Origin: an uncultured Eubacterium sp.
Lineage (GTDB): Bacteria; Bacillota; Clostridia; Lachnospirales; Lachnospiraceae
Direction: 5' to 3'
Assembly: GCA_900548465.1 (NCBI GenBank)
Contig: URKY01000002.1
Span: forward strand, 1-64,000
Length of the DNA: 64,000 nucleotides
Shown one piece after another: positions 7,275-15,877 of the stretch; the first letter of the stretch is position 1; each line of letters begins with the position of its first letter. A program made the translations under genes and the position numbers. Below the pieces are notes generated by a model. The model was not told the DNA's origin. It made no database searches and worked only from the letters and a program-made list of their open reading frames with translations.

Positions 7275-7805
7275 TTATACTAACTTCTTAATAAGTGCTG
7301 TTGCCTTTGATGCTTCGAGAGCTGCTACTAAAATGTATGCAAGTACTATACATATTCCTGCCTGAATAAAGTTACTTGGAATTGATGCTGCTGCAGCAAG
7401 ACCGTATCCAAGAAGTGTGCTTTCATATAAGAAGTAACCAAACACCATAATAAGTTCAGCTACTACACTGCTTACGATATATGCAACAACTTTATTAATG
7501 TTAGCTTTCTTTATTGCCTTAAAAATCAACCATGCAGCAATTGCCATTAAAAGTTTTATAACTAATGTTCCCGGAACATATGTAGTGTAACCTGCAATTA
7601 AATCAGACATTGCTGAACCAATACCTGCTGCCAGTCCTCCATAAATACCACCAATAAGCCATGCGCTAAGTAATACCATAGTATCTCCAATATTTACATA
7701 TCCATTAGTTCCAAGTGTAGGTACCTTAATAATATAAGTAGCTACAAAAGTAATTGCCGCAAAAAGTGCTGTAAGTACAATTTTGTTTACTGATTTATTT
7801 GTCAT
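7275..7805 (-). CDS. ECF transporter S component
   Basis: About 176 residues with five or six membrane helices, the substrate-binding subunit of an energy-coupling-factor vitamin transporter. GYVNIGDTMVLLSAWLIGG and IGSAMSDLIAGY are the typical blocks of the HmpT/riboflavin-type S components (PF07155 group). The substrate cannot be read from the sequence; a vitamin or vitamin precursor is likely. It would use a shared EcfAA'T module encoded elsewhere. I chose the ATG at 7805 because GGGAGG lies 9 bases before it; an upstream ATG at 7832 would place that site inside the protein. No TPP, FMN or other riboswitch was found upstream, but a perfect inverted repeat lies at 7855-7885. Confidence 0.8.
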   Translation of the reverse strand: MTNKSVNKIVLTALFAAITFVATYIIKVPTLGTNGYVNIGDTMVLLSAWLIGGIYGGLAAGIGSAMSDLIAGYTTYVPGTLVIKLLMAIAAWLIFKAIKKANINKVVAYIVSSVVAELIMVFGYFLYESTLLGYGLAAAASIPSNFIQAGICIVLAYILVAALEASKATALIKKLV

Positions 7806-7854
7806 AACAATATTCCTCCCAATATAATTCATTATTATATATTTTGCAAAATAT

Positions 7855-7885
7855 TTTAATTCATATATGACAAATATGAATTAAA
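7855..7885. promoter_or_regulatory. Perfect 12-bp inverted repeat upstream of the ECF S-component gene
   Basis: TTTAATTCATAT and ATATGAATTAAA flank ATGACAA. It sits 50 bases before the S-component start and 100 bases after glpK. It could be an operator for the transporter or a weak terminator for glpK; the lack of a clean T-run favours an operator. Confidence 0.4.
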
Positions 7886-7985
7886 TAACTGTAATGATTA
7901 TATCAGCATATGGTATTATTGTTATAGCCAATTTATTCAAAATTTATAATACCAGTTTGTGTTATCACTATGTTTTTCCCTCTGG

Positions 7986-9479
7986 CTACTCTTCATCTGC
8001 ATAGACCATTGCGCACCTGACTGCTCTTTTCCAACCTTTTAATTTATTATTAACAATATTATCTGGCATTTGTCTGTCAAACTGTCGGTCTATACTCTGA
8101 TTCTCAATTATTTCCTCTTTGCTCTTCCAGTAGCCCGTAGCAAGTCCTGCCAGATACGCAGCACCCAATCCTGTTGTTTCAATTACTGACGGACGTATTA
8201 CACTTTTGCCTGTAATGTCTGATTGAAACTGCATAAGAAGATTGTTAGCCGACGCTCCACCGTCCACCTTCATTGAATTAATTTCTTCTCCAAGATCCTG
8301 CTCCATTGCCTTAAGTACATCATAAGTCTGATAAGCAAGAGACTCAAGTGTCGCCCTTACAAAGTGCTCTCTACTTGTACCTCTGGTAATTCCCACAGCC
8401 ATTCCTCTGGCATTTTGTTTCCAATATGGTGCTCCCATTCCTGTAAATGCCGGCACTACATATACACCATCACTGTCTTCTACCATGCTGGCAATCCTCT
8501 CGCTTTCCGGTGCATTCTCTACAATTCGCATCTGGTCACGAAGCCACTGTATTGCTGCACCTGCCACAAAAACACTGCCCTCTAATGCATATTCAACTTT
8601 GTCAGTAGATGCGGCAATTGTAGTTATTAAACCATTGCTTGATTTGACAATCTTATCACCGGTGTTCATTAACAAAAAGCATCCGGTTCCATAGGTGTTT
8701 TTAACCTCTCCCTTGTTAAAACAACATTGTCCAAACAATGCCGCCTGCTGGTCTCCTGCGACACCACTAATTGGGACTTTTGCTCCCAGCAAATCCGTTG
8801 TTGTGTATCCAAAGACCCCGCTTGAAGCCTGAACTTTCGGCAACATAGATTGAGGAATATCAAGAATCTTCAATAGTTCCTCATCCCATTTCAAATCTCT
8901 TATATTATAAATCATTGTCCTGCTGGCGTTTGTATAATCCGTTGCATGAATTGCACCGCCACTTAGTTTCCACATAAGCCACGTGTCAATTGTTCCAAAA
9001 AGTAACTCACCGTTTTCGGCCTTTTTTCTTGCTCCTTTTACATTATCCAATATCCATTTTATCTTAGTTCCTGAAAAATAAGCATCGGGGACAAGTCCTG
9101 TCTTTTCTTTAATTAGTTCCCCATATCCCTCGTTTACAAGCGCGTCCACAATATCTGCAGTTCTTCTGCACTGCCATACAATGGCGTTATAAATAGGTTT
9201 ACCTGTATTTTTATCCCAAACCACAGTTGTTTCACGCTGATTTGTTATGCCTATGGCATCTATGTCGCTTCCCTTTATCCCGGTGACATTCATTATCTCT
9301 TCCATTGTTAAAAGCTGCGTCATCCAGATTTCTTCAGGATTATGCTCAACTAATCCCGGCTTCGGAAATATCTGTTCAAATTCCTTGTTTGCCTGGCACA
9401 CAATTTTCCCGTTCTTATCAAATAAAATTGTTCTGGAACTGGTTGTTCCCTGATCCAATGCCATTATGTACTTTCCCAT
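7986..9479 (-). CDS. glpK: Glycerol kinase
   Basis: A 497-residue cytosolic FGGY-family kinase that converts glycerol and ATP to glycerol 3-phosphate. The N-terminus [18 protein letters not shown] is the phosphate-binding loop, and family blocks GITNQRETT (about 80), [10 protein letters not shown] (about 103), YGTGCFLL (about 266), GMGAPYW (about 347) and [15 protein letters not shown] (about 407) are all present. Length equals the family norm of about 500. GGAGGATAAAAA leads to the ATG. It has no glpF or glpD next to it and seems monocistronic. Ordinary and well supported. Confidence 0.97.
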   Translation of the reverse strand: MGKYIMALDQGTTSSRTILFDKNGKIVCQANKEFEQIFPKPGLVEHNPEEIWMTQLLTMEEIMNVTGIKGSDIDAIGITNQRETTVVWDKNTGKPIYNAIVWQCRRTADIVDALVNEGYGELIKEKTGLVPDAYFSGTKIKWILDNVKGARKKAENGELLFGTIDTWLMWKLSGGAIHATDYTNASRTMIYNIRDLKWDEELLKILDIPQSMLPKVQASSGVFGYTTTDLLGAKVPISGVAGDQQAALFGQCCFNKGEVKNTYGTGCFLLMNTGDKIVKSSNGLITTIAASTDKVEYALEGSVFVAGAAIQWLRDQMRIVENAPESERIASMVEDSDGVYVVPAFTGMGAPYWKQNARGMAVGITRGTSREHFVRATLESLAYQTYDVLKAMEQDLGEEINSMKVDGGASANNLLMQFQSDITGKSVIRPSVIETTGLGAAYLAGLATGYWKSKEEIIENQSIDRQFDRQMPDNIVNNKLKGWKRAVRCAMVYADEE

Positions 9480-9638
9480 TTTTTATCCTCCGTGTGTGTA
9501 AATATGTAACTGTATTCAATTGTAAATCACCATGTTTTAAAATTCAACAGTTGTGTATATTTTACTTTCCTGCAATTTGCTTATTTATTATTTACTAATT
9601 TACGATTAAGCAATTTGCATTTTTTATATCCCAAAAAA

Positions 9639-9691
9639 TCAAACCATAGTTGTAAATTATCTCAAAAATAATTTTGTCTGCTATGGTTTGA
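9639..9691 (-). terminator. Terminator of the spoIIQ-like gene
   Basis: TCAAACCATAG and CTATGGTTTGA pair across a 31-base AT-rich loop; on the minus strand the stem is followed by TTTTTTGGG. It lies 40 bases past the stop codon of the M23-like gene. Confidence 0.7.
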
Positions 9692-9730
9692 CCTTTTAAT
9701 TTTGTGTTACCTGATTACCAATTATATCTA

Positions 9731-10510
9731 CTAATCTTCATAATCTATAAATCCCAATGGATCCACTGGTTCACCGTCTTTTTCCATTGAAAAATATACG
9801 TTATCTCCTTCTTTTGTAAAATATCTTGTTGGAGTATTTACATATGCAATTGTCTGTCCGGCTTCAACAAAATCACCTGCTTCAATTTCCGGATTTACAA
9901 TCTGTCCGTAAGTAGCAATATAACCGTCACCTACAGCCTGTTTTATATATACTCCAAGCTCGTCATCTTCTGAAATTTTTGTAATGACACCGTCTGCAGC
10001 CGCCTTAATTGCTGTGCCTTTTGAGCTTTGAATAACCAATCCGGGATTGCATTTATATTCATCCAATGTTGAATAATAAACTGTGTTTTCCATATCATAT
10101 GGCAACAGAATGCTTCCCTGAACCGGCCACAGTAGCTGGCTGTCCTTATTGAATTTAAGTGCTTTAATCTGAGCTGCAGCTTCAGAAGACAAACCATACA
10201 AATAGTCATCCCCTTTTGCATTGGACTCAGTATTTTCTTCAACCACATTGTTTGCGTCTACTATTTCGGTTTCTCCCGGTTCTTTGTTTTTTACACTTTC
10301 ATAATCAGCGACTCTGTCTGCCGCTGTAGTTTCTTCCATAACCTTTTGTGCTGCTTCGATGTTTTCATTTGCAGTTGTTACAGTATTTTTTGCCTCTTTC
10401 AAATTAACAACATTTTTGTCAGCCTTTTGACCTATGAAATAAGTACCGGTCGCCACGGCCGTCAATGCTATCACACAGACAATTACTGCTGCTATAAATT
10501 TCTTATCCAT
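9731..10510 (-). CDS. SpoIIQ-like protein with a degenerate LytM/M23 domain
   Basis: About 259 residues: one N-terminal membrane helix (about 5-27), a charged region with coiled-coil character, then a LytM-like fold (about 115-259). In Firmicutes SpoIIQ sits in the forespore membrane and joins SpoIIIAH across the engulfing septum. The M23 fold is recognisable (GTAIKAAADGVITKI, YIATYGQI, VDPLGFI), but the zinc ligands are gone: the usual HxGxDI reads NPGLVI and the usual HxH reads NVY. It is therefore unlikely to be an active peptidase, as in Bacillus SpoIIQ and unlike the intact clostridial ones. The ATG at 10510 follows GAGGTG by 6 bases. It lies 94 bases after spoIID, the usual clostridial pairing. 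Confidence 0.75.
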   Translation of the reverse strand: MDKKFIAAVIVCVIALTAVATGTYFIGQKADKNVVNLKEAKNTVTTANENIEAAQKVMEETTAADRVADYESVKNKEPGETEIVDANNVVEENTESNAKGDDYLYGLSSEAAAQIKALKFNKDSQLLWPVQGSILLPYDMENTVYYSTLDEYKCNPGLVIQSSKGTAIKAAADGVITKISEDDELGVYIKQAVGDGYIATYGQIVNPEIEAGDFVEAGQTIAYVNTPTRYFTKEGDNVYFSMEKDGEPVDPLGFIDYED

Positions 10511-10604
10511 ACTCATCACCTCATTGATAGTATGACCCATGTTTTACTGATTTATACACTTTTTTTAAAATTTAGTATTTATAGTTATTTTTATTGCCAA
10601 CTAT

Positions 10605-11633
10605 TTAATAATCAACAATAGAGCAATCATAAAATGTTTTTAAAATTTCCTTCCAGTCCTTTCCTTTTTCTGCCAACTCTCTTGCGTAATCCATGCTCAA
10701 TCCAATTCCGTGTCCCTTTCCTTTTGTTTCAATCCTTATTCCTTTTTCATATTCCTTTATATCCATACTTGTTGAATTTAAATTCAGTGCTTTTGCAAAT
10801 TTACCTGCTTCTATCTTTGTATCATATATTTTTAACCAAATCTGGTATCCCTCTTCATCCTTACTTGAAACATCAAATGAAGAAACAAATTCACTTATAT
10901 CCATATCTTTTAAATTAGTTAATTCCTTCTTATCCTTATATATAATAATGCCTCTTGCTTTCAATTTTTCTAAAAAATCCTTTAATGTAAAAAATCTTAC
11001 ACTTAAATAATTTTCGCTTTTGCTATCACTTTCACATTTTACAGATTTATAGTAATTGTAATCATCTACCAAAATCTTTGATAAATCTCTTGTCTTTCCA
11101 TTACTCGTATTATGAAATAATGGCAAAATTATTTTTCCTTTATTTTTCATTACTTTACCTTTTGTTTTGCTCATTATATTGCTTATTCCCTCAAAATTTT
11201 TTGAAAAAACTCTGCTTTTCCCCAATCCGGAAACTGTATAAAACATCCCCCATCCACTCAACATATTTTCTTCTTTATATTTATCATACCAATTTCCAGA
11301 CATTTGCTGATACGAAACATATGGAAGTCCCAGTTCCTTAGCATTAATCGAATGTTTGTTTATCATTTTATTTAAAATATAAGTTCTCACTACCACACTT
11401 TGAGCCTTAAGCGCCTCCTTAGGACTATCTATAGACATTTGTGCCATTATCACACAAGGAATAAACGCCTCAACATCCATAGTCATGCTATATCCATTGC
11501 TTTCCATAACAACCTGTTTCCCAATTTTTTCAATAGGAAGTTTTTGTGGATTTATTTTATTATTTATTAATGATGCAATTGTAATTGTTATCATTCCTGT
11601 TAATACAAGAAATAAAGTTGTCTTATTTTTCAT
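10605..11633 (-). CDS. spoIID: Stage II sporulation protein D (SpoIID/LytB domain)
   Basis: About 342 residues with an N-terminal membrane anchor (about 5-22) and a SpoIID domain. The block EAFIPCVIMAQM with KAQSVVVRTYIL (about 60-90) is the lytic-transglycosylase signature, and GKGHGIGLSMDYARELAEKG near residue 310 is the conserved C-terminal block. SpoIID degrades peptidoglycan in the mother cell during engulfment. The start at 11633 (MKNKTTLF) gives the usual anchor; the ribosome site is weak (GCGCCGGG) and an ORF extension upstream to 11735 looks non-coding. It pairs with the spoIIQ-like gene downstream and shows that the organism descends from a spore former. Confidence 0.85.
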   Translation of the reverse strand: MKNKTTLFLVLTGMITITIASLINNKINPQKLPIEKIGKQVVMESNGYSMTMDVEAFIPCVIMAQMSIDSPKEALKAQSVVVRTYILNKMINKHSINAKELGLPYVSYQQMSGNWYDKYKEENMLSGWGMFYTVSGLGKSRVFSKNFEGISNIMSKTKGKVMKNKGKIILPLFHNTSNGKTRDLSKILVDDYNYYKSVKCESDSKSENYLSVRFFTLKDFLEKLKARGIIIYKDKKELTNLKDMDISEFVSSFDVSSKDEEGYQIWLKIYDTKIEAGKFAKALNLNSTSMDIKEYEKGIRIETKGKGHGIGLSMDYARELAEKGKDWKEILKTFYDCSIVDY

Positions 11634-11699
11634 GACCCGGCGCTTAATAATATACTTACTCAGGATATTATATGTTGTGTTTTTTTGAAATATGAATTG

Positions 11700-11835
11700 G
11701 TGGATAGCATGTACGGGCAAGTTTGTTTTCTTCACTTAACTTTACATGTACTTTCGTCACTGATTTTTGTTGTTGGATAATATGTACATATAAATTTGAT
11801 TTTTTAGTTACCATTTCATGTACGTACGACATTAA
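11700..11835. repeat. Short degenerate hairpin array upstream of nuclease A
   Basis: CATGTAC or a close variant (TATGTAC) occurs at 11708, 11745, 11781 and 11817, that is every 36-37 bases, equal to a 72-bp repeat whose two arms both carry the motif. The period and the GTAC core match the array at 12830-13160 on the other side of the nuclease gene. Two units can be made out. A 79-residue minus-strand ORF through here (11668-11907) is judged non-coding. Confidence 0.5.
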
Positions 11836-11903
11836 TCTTTCTTGTGAGACAAGTTGTGCATAAGAAATTTTCATATTATGTTTCACTCGCATTATACATT
11901 TCA

Positions 11904-11961
11904 ACATATTGATTATATTAAAAAGTTATGATATACTTTTCAAATAGCACATATTGATTAT
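11904..11961 (+). promoter_or_regulatory. Promoter region of nuclease A with a direct repeat
   Basis: ACATATTGATTAT occurs exactly twice, at 11904-11916 and 11949-11961, 45 bases apart, bracketing an AT-rich promoter-like stretch (TTATGATATACTTT). The spacing, about four helical turns, suits two bound copies of a regulator on one face. Seen directly; the role is inferred. Confidence 0.4.
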
Positions 11962-12003
11962 GCTAATATGATCTAAATTAATTTTATCGCGGAGGAAATG
12001 GGT

Positions 12004-12828
12004 ATGAATGATATTAACGAACTACTGCAACAACGACTGACCGAAATAGATTCTATGATTAACGAGGCTAATAATTTTCTAGTTTCCGCACCTAACGGAA
12101 CATTGAATTTGTCCAGATGTAAAAATACAGTTCAATACTACTGGAATCAGGGAGAACATAGAACTTACATCCCAAAAGGCGATTCCGACTTTTTACGTAA
12201 ACTTGCTCAAAAGGAATACACTCTAAAACTTTTACCTGAATTGCACAAGGAACGCCTTTCAATAATTAATTTTATTGAACGATCTACAACTAAGTCCTTA
12301 GTCGATGCATATAATGATTTAAAAATTGAAAAGAAAAAATATGTTTTGCCATACATTTTCCCTTCCAACGAGTATGCAAAACAATGGGAGCTGGAGCAAA
12401 ATCAAGCTAAAGAAACTATTTACAAAACAAATCGACGCTTTGCACTGGAGTCCGAAGACTTAACCGAGAATGGAATTTTAACTGAAAAAGGCGATTATGT
12501 TCGTTCAAAATCCGAAAAAATAATTGCTGATAAGCTCTTTTTGTTAAAAATTTCATATATATACGAAGCTCCTCTTCTTTTAAAGGGACATGGATATATC
12601 AAACCGGATTTTACTGTACTCAACAAACGAACCAGACGTCAATATATCTGGGAGCATTTTGGAATGATTGACAATATTGATTATGCTGGAAAAACCTCAA
12701 AAAAACTTGAATTATATATGAAAAACGGGTACATCCAAGGCAAAAATTTTCTTTCAACATTTGAAAGTAGTGTGGCTCCCTTAAAAACCAATACCCTTGA
12801 AACTATAATACAGGAATTTTTTTTATAA
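12004..12828 (+). CDS. PD-(D/E)XK nuclease-like protein A
   Basis: About 274 residues in two parts. Residues 1-150 are helical and charged (MNDINELLQQRLTEIDS...) and resemble no family I can name. Residues 155-240 look like a restriction-endonuclease fold: RSKSEKIIADKL gives an N-terminal Glu, YIKPDFTV gives the catalytic Asp, and YIWEHFGM gives the E-x-H/K position; YEAPLLLKGHGY lies between. The paralogue at 49560-50378 keeps all of these (SKSEKIIADKL, VPDF, YWEHLGM). GGAGG lies 8 bases before the ATG at 12004; the ATG at 11998 is too close. Tandem hairpin arrays with a 72-bp period lie on both sides, beginning one base after the stop codon. It may act on these arrays or on foreign DNA; neither is shown. 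Confidence 0.65.
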   Translation: MNDINELLQQRLTEIDSMINEANNFLVSAPNGTLNLSRCKNTVQYYWNQGEHRTYIPKGDSDFLRKLAQKEYTLKLLPELHKERLSIINFIERSTTKSLVDAYNDLKIEKKKYVLPYIFPSNEYAKQWELEQNQAKETIYKTNRRFALESEDLTENGILTEKGDYVRSKSEKIIADKLFLLKISYIYEAPLLLKGHGYIKPDFTVLNKRTRRQYIWEHFGMIDNIDYAGKTSKKLELYMKNGYIQGKNFLSTFESSVAPLKTNTLETIIQEFFL

Positions 12829-12829
12829 T

Positions 12830-13160
12830 GTACGTGGATATTAATTATATATTTCTTCCTTTGGTGTATTTTTGCCCTCCCTAAAAATGCAACCGGCAAA
12901 AGTACGTGGATATAGATTGTATATTACCTTTTTTGGTGTATTTTTATCCTCCCTCAAAATGCAGCCGACAAAAGTACGTGGATATAGATTGTATATTACC
13001 TTTTTTGGTGTACTTTTGCCCTCTCCCCAAATGCGACCGGCGAAAGTACGTGGATATAGATTGTATGTTACCTTTTTTGGTGTATTTTTGCCCTCTCCCC
13101 AAATGCGACCGACAAAAGTACGTGGATATGAATTGATATTCTCCTTTTTTGGACGTACTA
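12830..13160. repeat. Tandem array of 72-bp imperfect hairpin units (array 1)
   Basis: GTACGTGGATAT recurs at 12830, 12902, 12974, 13046 and 13118, and GGTGTA at 12863, 12935, 13007 and 13079: exactly 72 bases each time, four full units and a partial one. Each unit folds: GTGTA-TTTTTGCC pairs with GGCAAAA-GTACG around CTCCC...ACC, and variants are compensated (GTACTTTTGCC with GGCGAAAGTAC in unit 3). The linker AGATTGTATATTACCTTTTT is conserved too. Because 72 is a multiple of three, one frame gives a repetitive 104-residue ORF that I consider meaningless. The array starts at the stop codon of nuclease A. Confidence 0.85.
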
Positions 13161-13232
13161 TAGTCCGCCGGAAAAATATATCTTAAAGAGTATCCTTTGA
13201 AACTCAACAAAATTCAACATTACTACAATAAA

Positions 13233-13254
13233 GGGGCGTGCCAAAGCACGCCCC
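13233..13254. terminator. Terminator of glycogen phosphorylase
   Basis: GGGGCGTGC and GCACGCCCC pair around CAAA, with AAAAAC on one side and CTTTATTG read on the minus strand. It ends the glgP transcript and may also stop read-through from the nuclease A side. Confidence 0.75.
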
Positions 13255-13311
13255 AAAAACAACTCTGCTATATCCTTATCGATTCAACATAACAAAATTT
13301 CAGATTTTCAA

Positions 13312-15789
13312 TTAATCCATCTTAACTTCCACTTTCTTAAGATGCCAAATATCCTTAACGTATTCTTCTATAGTTCTGTCGGATGTAAACTTACCAACAT
13401 TTGCTACGTTAAGCATAGCCGATTTCGCCCATCCTTCCTGGTTCTTGTATGCTTCCTCAACTCTTGACTGAGCTTCTGCATATGAACGGAAGTCTTTAAG
13501 GATAAAGTATCTGTCAGCTACCCCTGTTTCTTCCTTAGTAAGAAGTGAATTGTAGATAGGTCTGAACAATTCAGGATCTTCCGGTGAATAGAAACCATTA
13601 ATTAACTGCATAAGAACCTTTCTGATATCCATATCTGAATTGAAAATTTCCATTGGATCATATCCGCCATTATTTTCATAGTTTATAACTTCATCAGATG
13701 ACATACCGAAAATAAATGCATTTTCCTCTCCAACTTCTTCAACAATTTCAACATTGGCACCATCCATTGTGCCAAGAGTTAATGCTCCGTTAAGCATGAA
13801 CTTCATGTTACCTGTACCTGAAGCTTCCTTCGAAGCTGTGGAAATCTGTTCAGAAACATCCGCTGCTGCGAAAATGATTTCAGCATTAGATACACGATAG
13901 TTTTCAATAAATACAACCTTTAACTTTCCGTTAATTGATTCATCATTGTTAATTACGTCTGCAACACTGTTAATTAATTTAATTGTAAGCTTGGCAATCT
14001 TGTATCCTGCTGCAGCCTTAGCACCGAAAATAAATGTTCTTGGTGTAAATTCCATACCAGGATTTTCTTTAATCTTATTATATAAGTACATAACATGAAG
14101 AATGTTAAGTAACTGTCTCTTATATTCATGAAGTCTCTTAACCTGTACATCAAAGATAGAACGTGGGTCAACATCAACACCATTGTGTTCCTTGATATAT
14201 TTTGCAAGACGAATCTTGTTTTTATATTTGATGTTCATAAATTCAGCCTGAGCCTTCTTATCATCAACATAAACTTCAATACCTTTAATTTTTGGAAGAT
14301 TTGTAATCCATTCATCGCCAACCTTATTAGTTACCCATTCTGCAAGAAGTGGATTACCGTGAAGTAAAAATCTTCTCTGAGTAATACCATTAGTCTTGTT
14401 GTTAAACTTTTCTGGCATCATTTCATAGAAATCTTTTAATTCCTGTTTTTCCAAAATTTCTGTATGAAGTTTTGCAACACCATTTACAGAATAACCTGCA
14501 CAGATTGCTAGGTGAGCCATCTTAACCTGACCGTCATAAATAATTGCCATCTTAGCAATCTTGTCACGATTTTCAGGATACTTCTGCTCAATTTCAACAC
14601 AGAATCTTCTATTAATTTCTTCAATAATCTGATAACATCTTGGAAGAAGTCTTGAGAATAACTCAATTGGCCATTTTTCAAGAGCTTCAGCCATAATAGT
14701 ATGGTTAGTATATGCAACACACTTAGTTGTAACTTCCCATGCTTCATCCCATCCTAATAAATATTCATCCATAAGAAGTCTCATAAGTTCTGCTACTGTA
14801 AGCGTAGGATGTGTATCGTTCATCTGGAATACAACTTTTTCATGTAATTTTTTAATATCATCATGATTCTTTAAATATTTCTTAATAGCAGTCTGAAGTG
14901 AAGCTGATACAAAGAAATACTGCTGTTTTAATCTAAGTTCCTTACCTGCATAATGGTTGTCATTAGGATAAAGAACCTCTGTAATAGTCTTTGCAAGATT
15001 TTCCTGCTCAACAGCTGCCATATATGAACCTTTGTCAAATTCATCAAGATTGAAATGAACAACTGGTTCTGCGTCCCATATTCTCAGTGTATTTACAACG
15101 TTATTGCCATATCCGACAATTGGCATATCATATGGAATAGCCATAACTGCCTGATAATCTTCCTGTGAGAAGTAGTTGCGTCCGTCTCTGTGTTCAATCT
15201 TAACAGTTCCACCAAATCTTACTTCACAAGCATATTCTTCTCTCTTAATCTCTAAAGGATTAATATGCCTTAACCAGTCTTCCGGAATTTCTTTCTGGAA
15301 ACCATTTTCAATTTTCTGCTGGAACATTCCATACTTATACCTAATACCACAGCCATATGCAGGATAATTAAGTGTAGCAAGACTGTCTAAGAAACATGCT
15401 GCAAGTCTTCCAAGACCACCATTTCCAAGAGCTGCATCAGGTTCCTGATCCTCAATTACGTTAAGATCAAGTCCTAATTCTTCAATAGCTTCTTTAATTT
15501 CATCACGGGCAGAAAGATTAATAATCATATTTCCTAATGCTCTGCCCATTAAGAATTCCATTGAAAGATAATAAACTGTTCTTTCATCTGCTTCTTCATA
15601 TGCCTTCTGTGTAGCAATCCACTGATCAATAACAATATCCTTAACGGCGTATGCAACACAAACAAACTTATGTCTGTCACTTACTTCATCAAGTGTCTTA
15701 CGGTAAAGCATCTTTGCCTGGTCTTTTACTCGTTTCTTAAATTCAGTTATAAAAACCTCTTTTTCATTTGCTAATGCCTTTTTAGTCAT
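13312..15789 (-). CDS. glgP: Glycogen/maltodextrin phosphorylase
   Basis: An 825-residue GT35 phosphorylase that releases glucose 1-phosphate from alpha-1,4-glucan ends. The PLP-binding lysine is Lys663 in the family motif EASGTGNMKF; other conserved blocks are YLSMEFLMGRAL (about 73), ALGNGGLGRLAACFLDS (about 120), NDTHPT (about 320) and VKRLHEYKRQLLN (about 525). Length and motifs match the bacterial family. AGAGGAG precedes the ATG. Terminators lie on both sides, so it is transcribed alone. It is not part of the beta-glucan set but shares the product glucose 1-phosphate with it. Confidence 0.97.
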   Translation of the reverse strand: MTKKALANEKEVFITEFKKRVKDQAKMLYRKTLDEVSDRHKFVCVAYAVKDIVIDQWIATQKAYEEADERTVYYLSMEFLMGRALGNMIINLSARDEIKEAIEELGLDLNVIEDQEPDAALGNGGLGRLAACFLDSLATLNYPAYGCGIRYKYGMFQQKIENGFQKEIPEDWLRHINPLEIKREEYACEVRFGGTVKIEHRDGRNYFSQEDYQAVMAIPYDMPIVGYGNNVVNTLRIWDAEPVVHFNLDEFDKGSYMAAVEQENLAKTITEVLYPNDNHYAGKELRLKQQYFFVSASLQTAIKKYLKNHDDIKKLHEKVVFQMNDTHPTLTVAELMRLLMDEYLLGWDEAWEVTTKCVAYTNHTIMAEALEKWPIELFSRLLPRCYQIIEEINRRFCVEIEQKYPENRDKIAKMAIIYDGQVKMAHLAICAGYSVNGVAKLHTEILEKQELKDFYEMMPEKFNNKTNGITQRRFLLHGNPLLAEWVTNKVGDEWITNLPKIKGIEVYVDDKKAQAEFMNIKYKNKIRLAKYIKEHNGVDVDPRSIFDVQVKRLHEYKRQLLNILHVMYLYNKIKENPGMEFTPRTFIFGAKAAAGYKIAKLTIKLINSVADVINNDESINGKLKVVFIENYRVSNAEIIFAAADVSEQISTASKEASGTGNMKFMLNGALTLGTMDGANVEIVEEVGEENAFIFGMSSDEVINYENNGGYDPMEIFNSDMDIRKVLMQLINGFYSPEDPELFRPIYNSLLTKEETGVADRYFILKDFRSYAEAQSRVEEAYKNQEGWAKSAMLNVANVGKFTSDRTIEEYVKDIWHLKKVEVKMD

Positions 15790-15816
15790 ATATTTTTCTC
15801 TCCTCTTTCCAAAGCC

Positions 15817-15844
15817 AAAGGAACGATAACACTATCGTTCCTTT
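15817..15844. terminator. Terminator between ileS and glgP
   Basis: AAAGGAACGATA and TATCGTTCCTTT pair perfectly around ACAC; it ends ileS transcription on the minus strand. Confidence 0.8.
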
Positions 15845-15877
15845 TATATTTGTAGTTTATGTCAATATAACTAGTCT

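Noticed and set aside
7806..7985. Vitamin riboswitch before the ECF S-component gene
   Set aside because: No TPP, FMN, cobalamin or folate/THF motif could be found; only a simple inverted repeat.
11668..11907. 79-residue minus-strand ORF upstream of spoIID
   Set aside because: No ribosome site, no recognisable domain, and it runs through the degenerate CATGTAC repeats.
12872..13186. A 104-residue repetitive ORF (and similar ones on both strands) in array 1
   Set aside because: It exists only because the 72-bp repeat length is divisible by three; no ribosome site, and the array is hairpin-forming with a conserved linker.
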